Shown here: positions 28,770 through 36,694 of the stretch, one piece after another
Position numbering within the stretch: the first letter of the stretch is position 1
Layout of the letters: each line of letters begins with the position of its first letter
Assembly (NCBI RefSeq): GCF_009827315.1
Contig: NZ_WTYF01000004.1
Span: 620,001 to 684,000 of the forward strand
Direction: 5' to 3'
Source of the DNA: Qipengyuania gaetbuli
GTDB lineage: Bacteria > Pseudomonadota > Alphaproteobacteria > Sphingomonadales > Sphingomonadaceae
DNA length: 64,000 nucleotides
Made by a program: the position numbers and the translations under genes
Notes under the pieces: generated by a model
What the model was told of the DNA's origin: nothing
Seen by the model: the letters and a program-made list of their open reading frames with translations, nothing else
The model's database searches: none

Positions 28770-29098
28770 AGTTTCTCGCTTCACCGTATGAATGGCGGCG
28801 ACTAGTGGTGTCGGGGTGATGCGTTTTTGGGTTCGTGCTTGCGACGCGCGCGGCGCATAAGCGCCAGGGCGGCATATCTGCACGAGCCTGAAACGCTCCA
28901 CCCTTCGGCCACACGGCCACCGGGTTACTTTGACGGCTGCCCCGAGCGTTCCCAAGAGGTTCGCTGCAATAGAAAAGAGCCTGGTCGAATTCTCGACAGG
29001 CCCCCGGGACATGACCGGCAATGTTCAGCTCTATCTGGCCGGAGTTGGACGAATCCTACGCCGGATGGGCGCGCACATAGTGGGGTAAGCCGCTTCGG
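28770..29098 (-). other. 329-base region upstream of rpsL
   Basis: This gene-free stretch must contain the str-operon promoter, but I found no -35/-10 pair that I can defend. Its distal part (28976-29085) is occupied by repeat copy A, described separately. The long open frame reading into rpsL from 29021 is not conserved S12 and I do not call it. Confidence 0.5.
28976..29085 (+). repeat. direct repeat copy A (~110 bp)
   Basis: This segment aligns without gaps to 30085-30194 at an offset of 1109 bases. I count about 14-15 mismatches over 110 positions. Both copies contain the inverted repeat GTCGA-ATTC-TCGAC and a second stem CCGGC...GCCGG. Copy A lies between the 3' end of the 29099 gene and the rpsL promoter region. 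Confidence 0.8.
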
Positions 29099-29518
29099 TC
29101 AAGCTACACCCGAACCCTTGGCGCTCAATTGGCGCAGGTGTTCCGCCACTGCCAGATCGAGGTCCTGGTAGACATAAGGCCCCACGCGATATTCGCGAAC
29201 ACTTCTCGTCTCTATGCCTTCCGGCGCCGCGACATGCGGATGGCGAAGCGCCCCGCCCTCGTCTTCCCACGATGCGAGCGAATCTGCCGGTAACGGCACA
29301 GGGGTATCGCCCGCATAGGTGCCATAGATGATCGCCGGAGCCCCGCCGGCAGGACTTGCCTGCTGGCCGGTCAACGGGCCCATATCCCTGAGCGCGCGCA
29401 CGCGCTCGGCATATTCGGCGACCTTGGCGAAATGATTGTCCCGCCCCGGGCCGTCTCCGGCGGCCGCCGCCTTCATGACCGCGACCTGATGGCTGTGTAG
29501 CAATTCGTTGAGGTCCAT
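29099..29518 (-). CDS. conserved small protein of unknown function
   Basis: The 139-residue protein from the ATG at 29518 reads MDLNELLHSHQVAVMKAAAAG, then an Ala/Arg-rich helix with YAERVRALRDMGPL and a Gly/Pro-rich segment, ending in VYQDLDLAVAEHLRQLSAKG. There is no signal peptide or membrane segment. I recall similar N-termini among sphingomonad hypothetical proteins but know no function. It lies between the two direct repeats, on the same strand as the divergent cold-shock gene, with an 88-base gap. Confidence 0.7.
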   Translation of the reverse strand: MDLNELLHSHQVAVMKAAAAGDGPGRDNHFAKVAEYAERVRALRDMGPLTGQQASPAGGAPAIIYGTYAGDTPVPLPADSLASWEDEGGALRHPHVAAPEGIETRSVREYRVGPYVYQDLDLAVAEHLRQLSAKGSGVA

Positions 29519-29606
29519 GGCCTTGCGCCTTCTCGATGCGGGTGAAGGGGAAAACGGGCGAAGCAGCCCGGACGCATCCCGCAGAGACGCCCGGGCCACC
29601 TTTCGA

Positions 29607-29864
29607 TCAGCCCTGCTGCCTTTCGGCCTGCTTGCGCTGATCGGTCTTTTCGTCCTGCTCCTGCTGCCTCAGGTTGATGGCCTGCGGCTGGTCGCCGCCG
29701 ACCTGCCTGGTTTCATAGGCATAGCGCTGGCCGCTCTTGGGCTCGGACGCCTGCTGCTGGAGGTCGGCCTTGACGAAGGCGAGCGTATCGCCACCCTGTT
29801 CGGGAGCAATCACGCCGCGACCCTTGTCGCTGTCGTAGCTCTTGATGTTGCCGTAATGGGACAT
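29607..29864 (-). CDS. divergent cold-shock-domain-like protein
   Basis: The 85-residue protein begins MSHYGNIKSYDSDKGRGVIA, with an AAGGAA ribosome-binding site before the ATG at 29864. It matches the layout of the CspA nucleic-acid-binding fold, but the RNP1 motif KGFGFI reads KGRGVI and the RNP2 position reads TLAFVKADL, so the nucleic-acid-stacking aromatics are largely lost. The last ~30 residues are Gln/Lys-rich and likely disordered. It may bind nucleic acid differently or not at all. Confidence 0.7.
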   Translation of the reverse strand: MSHYGNIKSYDSDKGRGVIAPEQGGDTLAFVKADLQQQASEPKSGQRYAYETRQVGGDQPQAINLRQQEQDEKTDQRKQAERQQG

Positions 29865-30193
29865 GATGGAATTCCTTCGATTTCGCGCAGGCGTTCGGGA
29901 GCGACCGCTTGTGCGCGGGGCTAGAAGGCGAAATGGAAAGAAGGGAGGACAACTGGCCCTCGGGACCGTCGATCGCGACTGGTAGCTCAACCTTAGATGG
30001 GGTGTTTTTTCCGCATTACAAGGCGTCGCCGAAGTCTGGCGTGGGTGCGAAACCTTGGCTGAAGGAGCTGGCGTCCATTGGGAGAGAGCTTGGTCGAATT
30101 CTCGACAGGCCACCGGGACATGGCCGGCAATGTTCAGCGCTATCTGGCCGGAATGGGAGGGTTCCTACGCCGGATGGGCGGGCGCATGCTGGG
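29865..30193. other. gene-poor stretch holding repeat copy B
   Basis: Some 330 bases between the cold-shock-like gene and the truncated gene hold repeat copy B and little else. The overlapping + strand open frames here are in conflicting frames and no one of them is convincingly a gene. Confidence 0.5.
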
Positions 30194-30194
30194 A
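30085..30194 (+). repeat. direct repeat copy B (~110 bp)
   Basis: This is the second copy of the repeat described at 28976-29085, in the same orientation. Its right end runs directly into the start of the truncated gene at 30194. The two copies enclose a ~1 kb block with the genes at 29099-29518 and 29607-29864. Confidence 0.8.
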
Positions 30195-30622
30195 TGGGGG
30201 ATTGCGCGCTCGAACGCGCGCTGCAGGGCACGCCGACGCCGATCGTCTCGTCCGGCAAGCTGCTGGGCGTGTGGCACAAGCCCGATAACGGGCTGCTCCG
30301 GTTCCTCCTCCAGCACCGGCTCAGGGACAAGTATTCCCCGGCCTCGGGCAGCGGAGCGGTGAGTCCGCACGGAGTGGCCTCAAGCAGCGAAGCGGTAGGC
30401 CCACAAAAAGGCGACCCCGTGTACGAGGCCATCAAGGCGGAGGTGCTGGCGGAGGAACGGGCGAAGGCCGCGGCGCGCTCACCCGAGGCCATCAACTCCG
30501 CGCGGCGGGAGCGGGCGATCGCGCTCTACGGCTACGATCCCGAGGAGGGGGAGCCGCCCGAGGATGATGCAGGCGACGGCACGATCGACTGGGACGCCGC
30601 CTTCCCCGGCGAAGAGCCGTAA
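30194..30622 (+). pseudogene. 5'-truncated remnant of a sphingomonad HTH-type hypothetical protein
   Basis: The frame encodes 142 residues starting MGDCALERALQGTPTPIVSS and ending GTIDWDAAFPGEEP. The segment ALERALQGTPTPIV...GKLLGVWHKPDNGLLRFLLQ resembles the C-terminal half of a family of sphingomonad proteins that normally carry an N-terminal helix-turn-helix. Here that domain is missing: the coding sequence begins where repeat copy B ends. Family membership is from memory and not verified. Possibly a non-functional fragment. Confidence 0.5.
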
Positions 30623-30632
30623 GGGACGCGGC

Positions 30633-31565
30633 CTAGAACCAGGCCCTCAGCCCCAGCAGGAGCGCGATGCCGTCCGTATCCTCGCCCGCGAAGCGCGCGA
30701 TGTCCGCCGTCTCGCCCAGCTTGGCCTCGTAGCCGACGCCGACATAGGGGGCGAATTCCCGCGCGAATTCGTAGCGCAGGCGCACCCCTGTCTCCAGCTT
30801 GGTCAGCCCTGCCCCGATCTCGCGTTCGGGAATGTCCTGTGCGGACAGTTCCAGCTCCGCGCGCGGCTGCAGGATCAGGCGCTGGGTCAGCTTCCAGTCG
30901 TATTCGCCCTCCACCCGCGCGGTGATATCGCCGCGATCGGACAGGAAGGCCGCCGCATCGACGTGCCACATGTAGGGCGCAAGGCCCTGCACGCCGAGGA
31001 CGAGGTGGCTGCGCGTCTCCGGCTCCACATCGAGCCGTACGCCGGCCTGCAGGTCGAAGAAGGGGCCGATGGCATGGCCCCAAAGCGCCTGCAGTTCGGC
31101 ATCCTCGACGCTGCCGCCGAACTCGCCCTCGCCTTCGGACTTGAAGACGAACTTGTCGATATCGCCGCCGTACCAGCCCTGCACGTCCCACAGGAAGGCA
31201 TCGTGGCCGTCGGCGACGCGCGCTTCGAGCCGTTCGACCATGACGGTGCCGGTCTTCATGTCGCCGTGGGTGGCGTGATTTTCGACGCGGGCGGCGGCCA
31301 TGGCTTCGGCTCCGAAGATCGCGTCGGCGGCGTGCTGCGGCCCCTCGAACGCCTCTGCCGGCGGCGGGCCGGAAGGCAGGTCGCCGACCTGGTGGGCCGA
31401 GTGGTCCATTTGCGGCGCGCCGGTCATGTCGGGCAGCTTGAACGGTACGGGGGCCTTGGCGGGTGCCTTCGCCGGCTCCTCGGTGTGGCCCTCATGGCCC
31501 GAGTGGTCCTGCGCCGCGGCCGGAAGGGCGAAGAGGATCAGTGGCAGGGCGAGAGCGGTCCTCAT
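30633..31565 (-). CDS. copB: outer-membrane copper resistance protein CopB
   Basis: The 310-residue protein has a signal peptide (to about residue 18), an N-terminal His/Met-rich metal-binding region (DHSGHEGHTEE, MDHSAHQ) and the CopB beta-barrel domain (HGDMKTGTVMVERLEARVADG, YMWHVDAAAFLSDRGDIT, ending LLLGLRAWF). CopB proteins handle periplasmic and outer-membrane copper together with CopA. It is translationally coupled to copA by an ATGA overlap (31562-31565). Confidence 0.95.
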   Translation of the reverse strand: MRTALALPLILFALPAAAQDHSGHEGHTEEPAKAPAKAPVPFKLPDMTGAPQMDHSAHQVGDLPSGPPPAEAFEGPQHAADAIFGAEAMAAARVENHATHGDMKTGTVMVERLEARVADGHDAFLWDVQGWYGGDIDKFVFKSEGEGEFGGSVEDAELQALWGHAIGPFFDLQAGVRLDVEPETRSHLVLGVQGLAPYMWHVDAAAFLSDRGDITARVEGEYDWKLTQRLILQPRAELELSAQDIPEREIGAGLTKLETGVRLRYEFAREFAPYVGVGYEAKLGETADIARFAGEDTDGIALLLGLRAWF

Positions 31566-33358
31566 GCGCCCTCTCCCGCCTTGGGGAACGGCCGCACGGT
31601 CACCGTCTGCATCATCCCTGCGTGCATGTGATAGAGCAAATGGCAGTGGAAGGCCCAGTCGCCCGGCTCGTTCGCGGTGACGTCGAAGGTCGCCGTGCCG
31701 CCCGGCTGGACCACGACCGTGTGCTTCAGCGGCTGGTTCATCATCCCCGCCCCGTTCACCAGCTCGAAGAAGTGGCCGTGCAGATGGATCGGGTGCGCCA
31801 TCATCGTGTCGTTGACCAGCTTCACCCGCACCCGCTCGTCATAGGCGAAGCGGATCGGATCGTCGGTGACGGCGGAGAACTTCTTGCCGTCGAAGCTCCA
31901 CATGTACCGTTCCATGTTGCCGGTGAGGTGGATCTCCAGCTGTCGCGTAGGCATGCGGTGCGGGTTGGGCCGCTTCGCCTTAAGGTCGGTGTAGCGCAGG
32001 ACGCGGTGGTCCACCTTGTCGAGGCCGAGGCCCGGGAAATCCATCCGGTCGACCGGCATCGGCGCCACCATGTCGAGGCCGGGTCCGACCTTCACATTGG
32101 CCGGCAGCTTCGAGGTATCGCGCATGGAATGGTCCATCGAACCGTGGTCCATCGAACCATGATCCATTCCCGCCATCGCATCGCCGGAGCCGTGGTCCAT
32201 CCCACCATGGGCACCGTGGCCTCCGTGCCCGCCATGACCGCCCTCGCCGCCTACCATCGAGCCCATGCCCATGTCGGCCATGGTCAACGTCACCGGCTCG
32301 CGCAGCGGCGGCGGGATGGCACGGTGGCCCTTGTGCGAGGTGATAGAGGCAACGCCCATGCCCGAGCGGTCCATCGCCTCGGCGACCAGCGCGTGGCTGC
32401 CGCCAGGCGGCGTGACGATGACGTCGTAGGTTTCCGCCGTGCCGATCTGGAACTCGTCCACCTCGAACTCCTCCACCTCCTTGCCGTCGGCGGCGATGAC
32501 GGTCATCGGCACGCCCGGAATGCGGACGTTGAAGAAGGTCATGGCCGAGCCGTTGATCACGCGCAGCCTGATCCGCTCGCCGGGAGTGAAGAGATATTCA
32601 AGCCCGTCCATCGGCCCGTGGCCGTTGACGAGGAAGGTATAGGTCGCACCCGTCACGTCGGAAATGTCGCGCGGGTTCATCCGCATGCGGCCCCACATCA
32701 GCCGCTCTTCCAGGCTCATGTCGCCTTCGGTCGCGGTCTGCATCTGGTAGTTGTAGTAATGCTCCCCGACCTTCAACTTGCGCGCGATCTCGTGCGGATG
32801 GACGGGCGTGAACTCGCTCAGCAGCACGACATAGTCGCGGTCGTAACGCGGATCGGGCGTGGCGCTCTCGATGATGAGCGGACCGTAATGCCCCTCCTGC
32901 TCCTGCAGGCCGGAGTGGCTGTGCCACCAGTAAGTGCCGTTCTGCCGGATCGGGAATTCATAAGTGAAGGTCTCGCCCGGCTTGATCCCGGGGAAGCTGA
33001 CGCCCGGCACGCCGTCGAACTGGAAGGGCAGCAGAAGGCCGTGCCAGTGGATCGAGGTATCCTCGGCGAGCCGGTTGGTCACGTCGATGCGCACGTTCTG
33101 CCCTTCGCGCAGCCGCACCAGCGGACCGGGCACCGTGCCGTTCACGGCCACCGCATGGCCGCTCCTGCCGCCGACGCCGAAATGATGGCTGTCCACCGTC
33201 AGCGCGATGCGTTCGCCGCTCACCTCGCCGAAGCCCTGAGGGGCGTGGGTCAGCGATTGTCCTTTGGCCCATGCAGGCAGCGGGACCGCGCTTGCTGCGG
33301 CGAGACCGACGGTGCTGCGGATGAGGTTGCGACGCGTAATCAGGGGGGAGGAGTTCAT
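31562..33358 (-). CDS. copA: copper resistance multicopper oxidase CopA
   Basis: The 598-residue protein has a Tat signal (SPLITRRNLIRSTVGLAAASAVP) and three cupredoxin domains. The copper ligands are visible: IHWHG and WWHSHSG in the N-terminal domain, and HPIHLHGHFFEL and HCHLLYHMHAGMMQ at the C-terminus. Between domains there is a Met/His-rich stretch with repeated MDHGSM-type units (about 32120-32290). It oxidises Cu(I) to Cu(II) in the periplasm. I start at the ATG at 33358; a GTG at 33364 is the alternative. Confidence 0.96.
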   Translation of the reverse strand: MNSSPLITRRNLIRSTVGLAAASAVPLPAWAKGQSLTHAPQGFGEVSGERIALTVDSHHFGVGGRSGHAVAVNGTVPGPLVRLREGQNVRIDVTNRLAEDTSIHWHGLLLPFQFDGVPGVSFPGIKPGETFTYEFPIRQNGTYWWHSHSGLQEQEGHYGPLIIESATPDPRYDRDYVVLLSEFTPVHPHEIARKLKVGEHYYNYQMQTATEGDMSLEERLMWGRMRMNPRDISDVTGATYTFLVNGHGPMDGLEYLFTPGERIRLRVINGSAMTFFNVRIPGVPMTVIAADGKEVEEFEVDEFQIGTAETYDVIVTPPGGSHALVAEAMDRSGMGVASITSHKGHRAIPPPLREPVTLTMADMGMGSMVGGEGGHGGHGGHGAHGGMDHGSGDAMAGMDHGSMDHGSMDHSMRDTSKLPANVKVGPGLDMVAPMPVDRMDFPGLGLDKVDHRVLRYTDLKAKRPNPHRMPTRQLEIHLTGNMERYMWSFDGKKFSAVTDDPIRFAYDERVRVKLVNDTMMAHPIHLHGHFFELVNGAGMMNQPLKHTVVVQPGGTATFDVTANEPGDWAFHCHLLYHMHAGMMQTVTVRPFPKAGEGA

Positions 33359-33377
33359 CGACACTTCTGTACGGTTG

Positions 33378-33389
33378 CCATGGGGGTAT
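33378..33389. promoter_or_regulatory. CsoR-type operator half-site near copA
   Basis: CCATGGGGGTAT matches one half of the G-tract CsoR operator consensus and lies 20 bases before the copA start. It could let CsoR repress copA-copB directly. Confidence 0.5.
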
Positions 33390-33403
33390 TGGGGGCCCTA
33401 TAT

Positions 33404-33420
33404 ATACCCCCATGGGGTAT
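33404..33420. promoter_or_regulatory. CsoR operator between copA and csoR
   Basis: ATACCCCCATGGGGTAT is a near-perfect palindrome of the ATACCC...GGGTAT form, the recognised CsoR G-tract operator. It lies 20 bases before the csoR start in the divergent region shared with copA. The implied circuit is copper-sensitive autorepression of csoR with control of copA. Confidence 0.75.
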
Positions 33421-33440
33421 TTGGAAGGGCCCATTTCGAG

Positions 33441-33710
33441 ATGAACGAGAAGTCTGCCGCAAAGATCCGCCGGCTGAACCGTATATCCGGACAGGTGAAC
33501 GGAATCGCCCGTATGATCGAGGACGATCGCTATTGCATCGACATCCTCCACCAGATCCAGGCGGTAAAGTCCGCGCTCGCCAAGGTGGAGAGCGAAGTGC
33601 TGAAGGATCATGCAGCATGCTGCATTTCCGAGGCGATCAAGAGCGGCGATGCCGCCGAGCAGAAGCAGAAATTCGAAGAGCTCGTGGACCTGTTCGAGAA
33701 GCGCAAGTGA
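33441..33710 (+). CDS. csoR: copper-sensing transcriptional repressor, CsoR family
   Basis: The 89-residue four-helix regulator (MNEKSAAKIRRLNRISGQVN) has Cys32, His57 and Cys61 with the 25- and 4-residue spacing of the Cu(I) ligands of Mycobacterium CsoR; Cys60 is an extra thiol. Cu(I) binding releases DNA. The start at 33441 follows a GGAAGG-like site. It faces copA across a G-tract operator and overlaps the next gene. Confidence 0.93.
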   Translation: MNEKSAAKIRRLNRISGQVNGIARMIEDDRYCIDILHQIQAVKSALAKVESEVLKDHAACCISEAIKSGDAAEQKQKFEELVDLFEKRK

Positions 33711-34321
33711 CGCTCTGGTTCCGCCCATTGGTATTCGCGTTGCTGGCAACGCTTGTCCTTGCCATCGCTTCCCCGTCTGCGGCCCACGGGAGCAATAGCC
33801 ACGAAGACAAGCCTGTCGCGACTGCAACTGAGCCGCTCTCGAGCTCCACAGCCAGCGAAACCCCGACCGCCTCCGTCACGGTGGCCATGGAAGCCGAGAC
33901 GGGCCCACGCGAGGAGCCGGGAGCGCTGCGTTTCCTGCGCGGCCTGCACCCCGCGACCGTCCATTTCCCGATCGCATTCTTCCTGCTTGCAGGCTTGCTG
34001 GAGACCCTAGCCATATCCCGCCAGCGGGACAGTTTTCGGTCCAGCGTGGACGTCCTGATTGTCGCGGGAACGGTTGGCGCAGTCTTCGCGACCACTTTCG
34101 GCTGGGTCCATACGGGCGCCTGGCTTGGCGGAGATGCCCCCATGCAGTGGCATCGCTGGACCGGTACGGGAGTGGCCTTTGCGGGCCTTGCACTCCTGCC
34201 CGCCATGCGGTTCAAATCGCGCGGACCTCTGCGCATCCTGCTCGCCTGCGTTTGCAGCGCACTGGTCGTCCAGGGCTATCTGGGCGGCGAACTGGCCCAC
34301 GGCTCCAATCACCTCATGTAA
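33707..34321 (+). CDS. DUF2231-like inner-membrane protein
   Basis: The 204-residue protein starts with GTG at 33707, overlapping the csoR stop (GTGA). It has a signal-like N-terminus, a Ser/Thr/Glu-rich periplasmic linker, and the LHPATVHFPIAFFLLAGLLE motif of the DUF2231 membrane family, with about four membrane helices to the end. His residues in the first helix suggest metal or heme contact, but the role is unknown. It belongs to the csoR transcript. Confidence 0.75.
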   Translation: MTLWFRPLVFALLATLVLAIASPSAAHGSNSHEDKPVATATEPLSSSTASETPTASVTVAMEAETGPREEPGALRFLRGLHPATVHFPIAFFLLAGLLETLAISRQRDSFRSSVDVLIVAGTVGAVFATTFGWVHTGAWLGGDAPMQWHRWTGTGVAFAGLALLPAMRFKSRGPLRILLACVCSALVVQGYLGGELAHGSNHLM

Positions 34322-34343
34322 AAACTTCGAAGGATCCCGATCT

Positions 34344-34829
34344 ATGACCCTTACGTCGTTCACCCGCACCCCCCTCCGTTTGGCGCTCGGCCTCGCGCTC
34401 GCGGCTTGTGCCGGCGCGGCGCAGGCGACCAGCATCACCATGTATCGCGATCCCAATTGCGGCTGCTGCCTCTCGTGGCTGAAGCACGCCAACGAGCATT
34501 TCGCGAAGGGTGAGGAGAAGGTTACGGCCAAGTCCGTGAACAGCCCGAATATCGCGGCCCTGAAGTCGGACAAGGGCGTGCCAGCCGACCTCGTCTCCTG
34601 CCACACCGCCATTGTCGACGGCATGGTGATCGAAGGTCATGTGCCCGCCGCCGATATCGAGCGCCTGCTTGAAGAACGGCCGAAGGGCATCACCGGCCTC
34701 GCCGTTGCCGGCATGCCCCTCGGCTCACCCGGCATGGAAGCGGGCGAGCGGCGGCAGGCCTACCAGGTCATCGCCTTCGGACCGAACAAGCGGGTTGTCT
34801 GGGCGACCTATCCCGCCAGGGACGGATAA
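34344..34829 (+). CDS. secreted DUF411 copper-binding-like protein
   Basis: The 161-residue protein has a signal peptide and the DUF411 motif DPNCGCCLSW (Cys39, Cys41, Cys42) near the N-terminus, followed by a CH pair (LVSCHTAIVDG). DUF411 proteins occur in copper-resistance clusters and resemble metallochaperones. It is 22 bases after the DUF2231 gene. Confidence 0.85.
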   Translation: MTLTSFTRTPLRLALGLALAACAGAAQATSITMYRDPNCGCCLSWLKHANEHFAKGEEKVTAKSVNSPNIAALKSDKGVPADLVSCHTAIVDGMVIEGHVPAADIERLLEERPKGITGLAVAGMPLGSPGMEAGERRQAYQVIAFGPNKRVVWATYPARDG

Positions 34830-34835
34830 GGCGCA

Positions 34836-34856
34836 GCCGGGCGTTAGGCGCCCGGC
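34836..34856. terminator. convergent hairpin between DUF411 and DUF305 genes
   Basis: GCCGGGCG (34836-34843) and CGCCCGGC (34849-34856) form an 8 bp stem around a 5-base loop that includes the TAA of the - strand gene. A U-run is lacking, so this is a weak candidate. Confidence 0.4.
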
Positions 34857-35452
34857 TCGACTTCTTCGATAATCTCCGGCGTTACGGGACGCTCGACGGT
34901 TTTCTTGGCCTTTTCGAGCAGGTCGGGTGTCAGGTCTGCCGTGCGTGGCGGCAGGGGCGTACCATCGCCCATCTCGCCATTGCGCTCGATATCTTCGAGC
35001 AGCAGCTTCATCTCCGCGATTTCCTTCACCTGCGCCTCGATGATGGAATCGGCAAGCTTGCGCACCCGCGGATCGCTGATGTCCGCGCGGCGGCTGGTGA
35101 GGACGGCAATCGAGTGGTGCGGAATCATGGCCTTCATCCATGCCTCGTCCCCGACCGTCGACTGGCTCCGCGCCAGGAACAGGAACAGCAAGAAACCGGC
35201 GATGGCGGCGACCATCACGATGACCTTGGTCGCAAAGGTCTTGTACATGCCCCACATGAAACCGAGCATGATGACGATCATCGCCATGCCCATCATCAAC
35301 GCCATCCACATCCGGGTCTGGCTAAAGAAAGCGTGGTCGGCTTCGTAGATATTGGAATATTTGAGCACGAACATCGTCACGATCGAAGTGGCGATCATCG
35401 CGAAAAAAGTGCTCCACTTGCCGTGGTGCGACCCACTGTTCTGATTTTGCAT
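34844..35452 (-). CDS. DUF305 membrane protein
   Basis: The 202-residue protein has three hydrophobic helices in its N-terminal half and then a DUF305 region with MIPHHSIAVLTSRRADISDPRVRKLADSIIEAQVKEIAEM, ending in a charged tail. DUF305 domains are common next to copper genes and carry paired His and Met that can bind metal. It is convergent with the DUF411 gene. Confidence 0.85.
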   Translation of the reverse strand: MQNQNSGSHHGKWSTFFAMIATSIVTMFVLKYSNIYEADHAFFSQTRMWMALMMGMAMIVIMLGFMWGMYKTFATKVIVMVAAIAGFLLFLFLARSQSTVGDEAWMKAMIPHHSIAVLTSRRADISDPRVRKLADSIIEAQVKEIAEMKLLLEDIERNGEMGDGTPLPPRTADLTPDLLEKAKKTVERPVTPEIIEEVEPGA

Positions 35453-35540
35453 GGTTTTCCCCTTTCGAGGGATATTACGCGCTGAAAACCGGCAAGGTTC
35501 CGGTGCGGAACTGCTATGCTAGTCCCGCGTAAGGCGGAGC

Positions 35541-36179
35541 ATGAGCATCGAGACCGGCATCCCCAAACCCCCGTTTGCGCCGTGGCGCGGCGGCTGCGGC
35601 CCCGGCTCCATCGAATCGGCGCTGGAGGACGCAACGCCCGTCTGCATCCGCCGCGTGACGCCGGCCGACGAGACGCTGATGCGCGAGGGGATCGAGCGGA
35701 TGTCGCCCCGCTCGCGCTACCTGCGGTTCTTTTCGGGCATGCGCACCCCGCCCGACTGGGTGATCGAACGCCTGCTCGATGCAGATGGCGAAAAGCACCT
35801 CGCCTGGGGCGCCATTGACCTGTCGCAACAGGAACGGCCCGCCATCGGGGCGGTCCATGCCTTCCGCGATGAAAACGATCCCGACTGCGCGGAGTTTTCG
35901 GTCGCCATCGTGGACGATTACCACGGGCTCGGCCTCGGCAAGCTGCTGACCGCGACCATCCTGCTCGACGCGCGCGAGGAAGGGATCAGGCGCTTCCATG
36001 TCGAAACCCTGTCGGAAAACCACAGCGCGGCCAGCTTCACCCGGATGCTTGGGGGCGTGGGCAGCGGGAGCGTCGACATGACCCGCGGCTTCGTGCTCGA
36101 GGTGGAGGAAGCGCTCGCCCGCCTGCGCGATGCAGCCGACCCGCCGGGCATCGCTTCGGTATTTGCCGCTTTCGCCTAG
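35541..36179 (+). CDS. GNAT-family N-acetyltransferase
   Basis: The 212-residue protein has a GNAT acetyl-CoA-binding segment VAIVDDYHGLGLGKLLTATILLDARE, where GLGLGKLL fills the Q/RxxGxG/A position. The N-terminus IRRVTPADETLMREGIERMS and SPRSRYLRFFSG is typical of acetyltransferases related to PatZ domains. The substrate is unknown. It is convergent with the next gene with a 4-base overlap. An AAGGCGGAG site precedes the start. Confidence 0.8.
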   Translation: MSIETGIPKPPFAPWRGGCGPGSIESALEDATPVCIRRVTPADETLMREGIERMSPRSRYLRFFSGMRTPPDWVIERLLDADGEKHLAWGAIDLSQQERPAIGAVHAFRDENDPDCAEFSVAIVDDYHGLGLGKLLTATILLDAREEGIRRFHVETLSENHSAASFTRMLGGVGSGSVDMTRGFVLEVEEALARLRDAADPPGIASVFAAFA

Positions 36180-36694
36180 CGCGGATCGCTGGCCAGCAGG
36201 CCGTAGACCAGCACTTCGCGAAGCCCTGCATGGGTCGTCTCGTGCTGGCGGAAATGCGCTTCCTTTCGGAAACCGAGCCGTTCGAGCAGGCGGATGGAGG
36301 GCGTGTTGTCGGTATCGACTTCTGCGGTGAGTTTGCGCAGCCCTTCTGCAAACAGATGCTCGACCAGTGCGACCATGCACTCGCGGGCGACGCCTTCGCC
36401 TTGCCGGTCCATCACGGTGACGTAGCCGACTTCCTCGACGCCCGCCTCATGGCCGGGAACGGCGACGAACCGGCCGCAGACCGCGCCGTTTGCTCCCTCG
36501 GCAATCCAAGTGCGGCCGTTCCAGCCCGGCTCCGCCAGCCAGCCCCACAATTCCTCTGCGGAAGTGAATGCGGGACGCGTGAGGTAGAGGCACTGGCCTT
36601 CGTCGGCGAAGGTGGGGAAGAGCGCGGCGGTATCGTCGCTGCGGAGGGGTCTGAGAATGAAGCGGTCCGTGCGCAGGACCGTGACGTCACGCAC
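36176..36694 (-). CDS. RimJ/RimL-like GNAT acetyltransferase
   Basis: The 172-residue protein begins with GTG (RDVTVLRTDRFILRPLRSDD) and has the GNAT motif VMDRQGEGVARECMVALVEHL and the C-terminal NTPSIRLLERLGFRKEAHFR. These enzymes acetylate N-termini or small molecules. It overlaps the LysR stop by 8 bases, suggesting cotranscription. Confidence 0.85.
   Translation of the reverse strand: MRDVTVLRTDRFILRPLRSDDTAALFPTFADEGQCLYLTRPAFTSAEELWGWLAEPGWNGRTWIAEGANGAVCGRFVAVPGHEAGVEEVGYVTVMDRQGEGVARECMVALVEHLFAEGLRKLTAEVDTDNTPSIRLLERLGFRKEAHFRQHETTHAGLREVLVYGLLASDPR

Noticed and set aside
28398..29021. N-terminally extended S12
   Set aside because: The frame is open upstream to 29021, but the conserved S12 start MPTINQL is at 28769 and the extension overlaps the repeat.
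28976..29085. A short peptide encoded by the direct repeats
   Set aside because: Both copies can be read as a peptide starting M-x-GNVQ, but the mismatches do not favour third positions and there is no clear ribosome-binding site, so I treat the repeats as non-coding.
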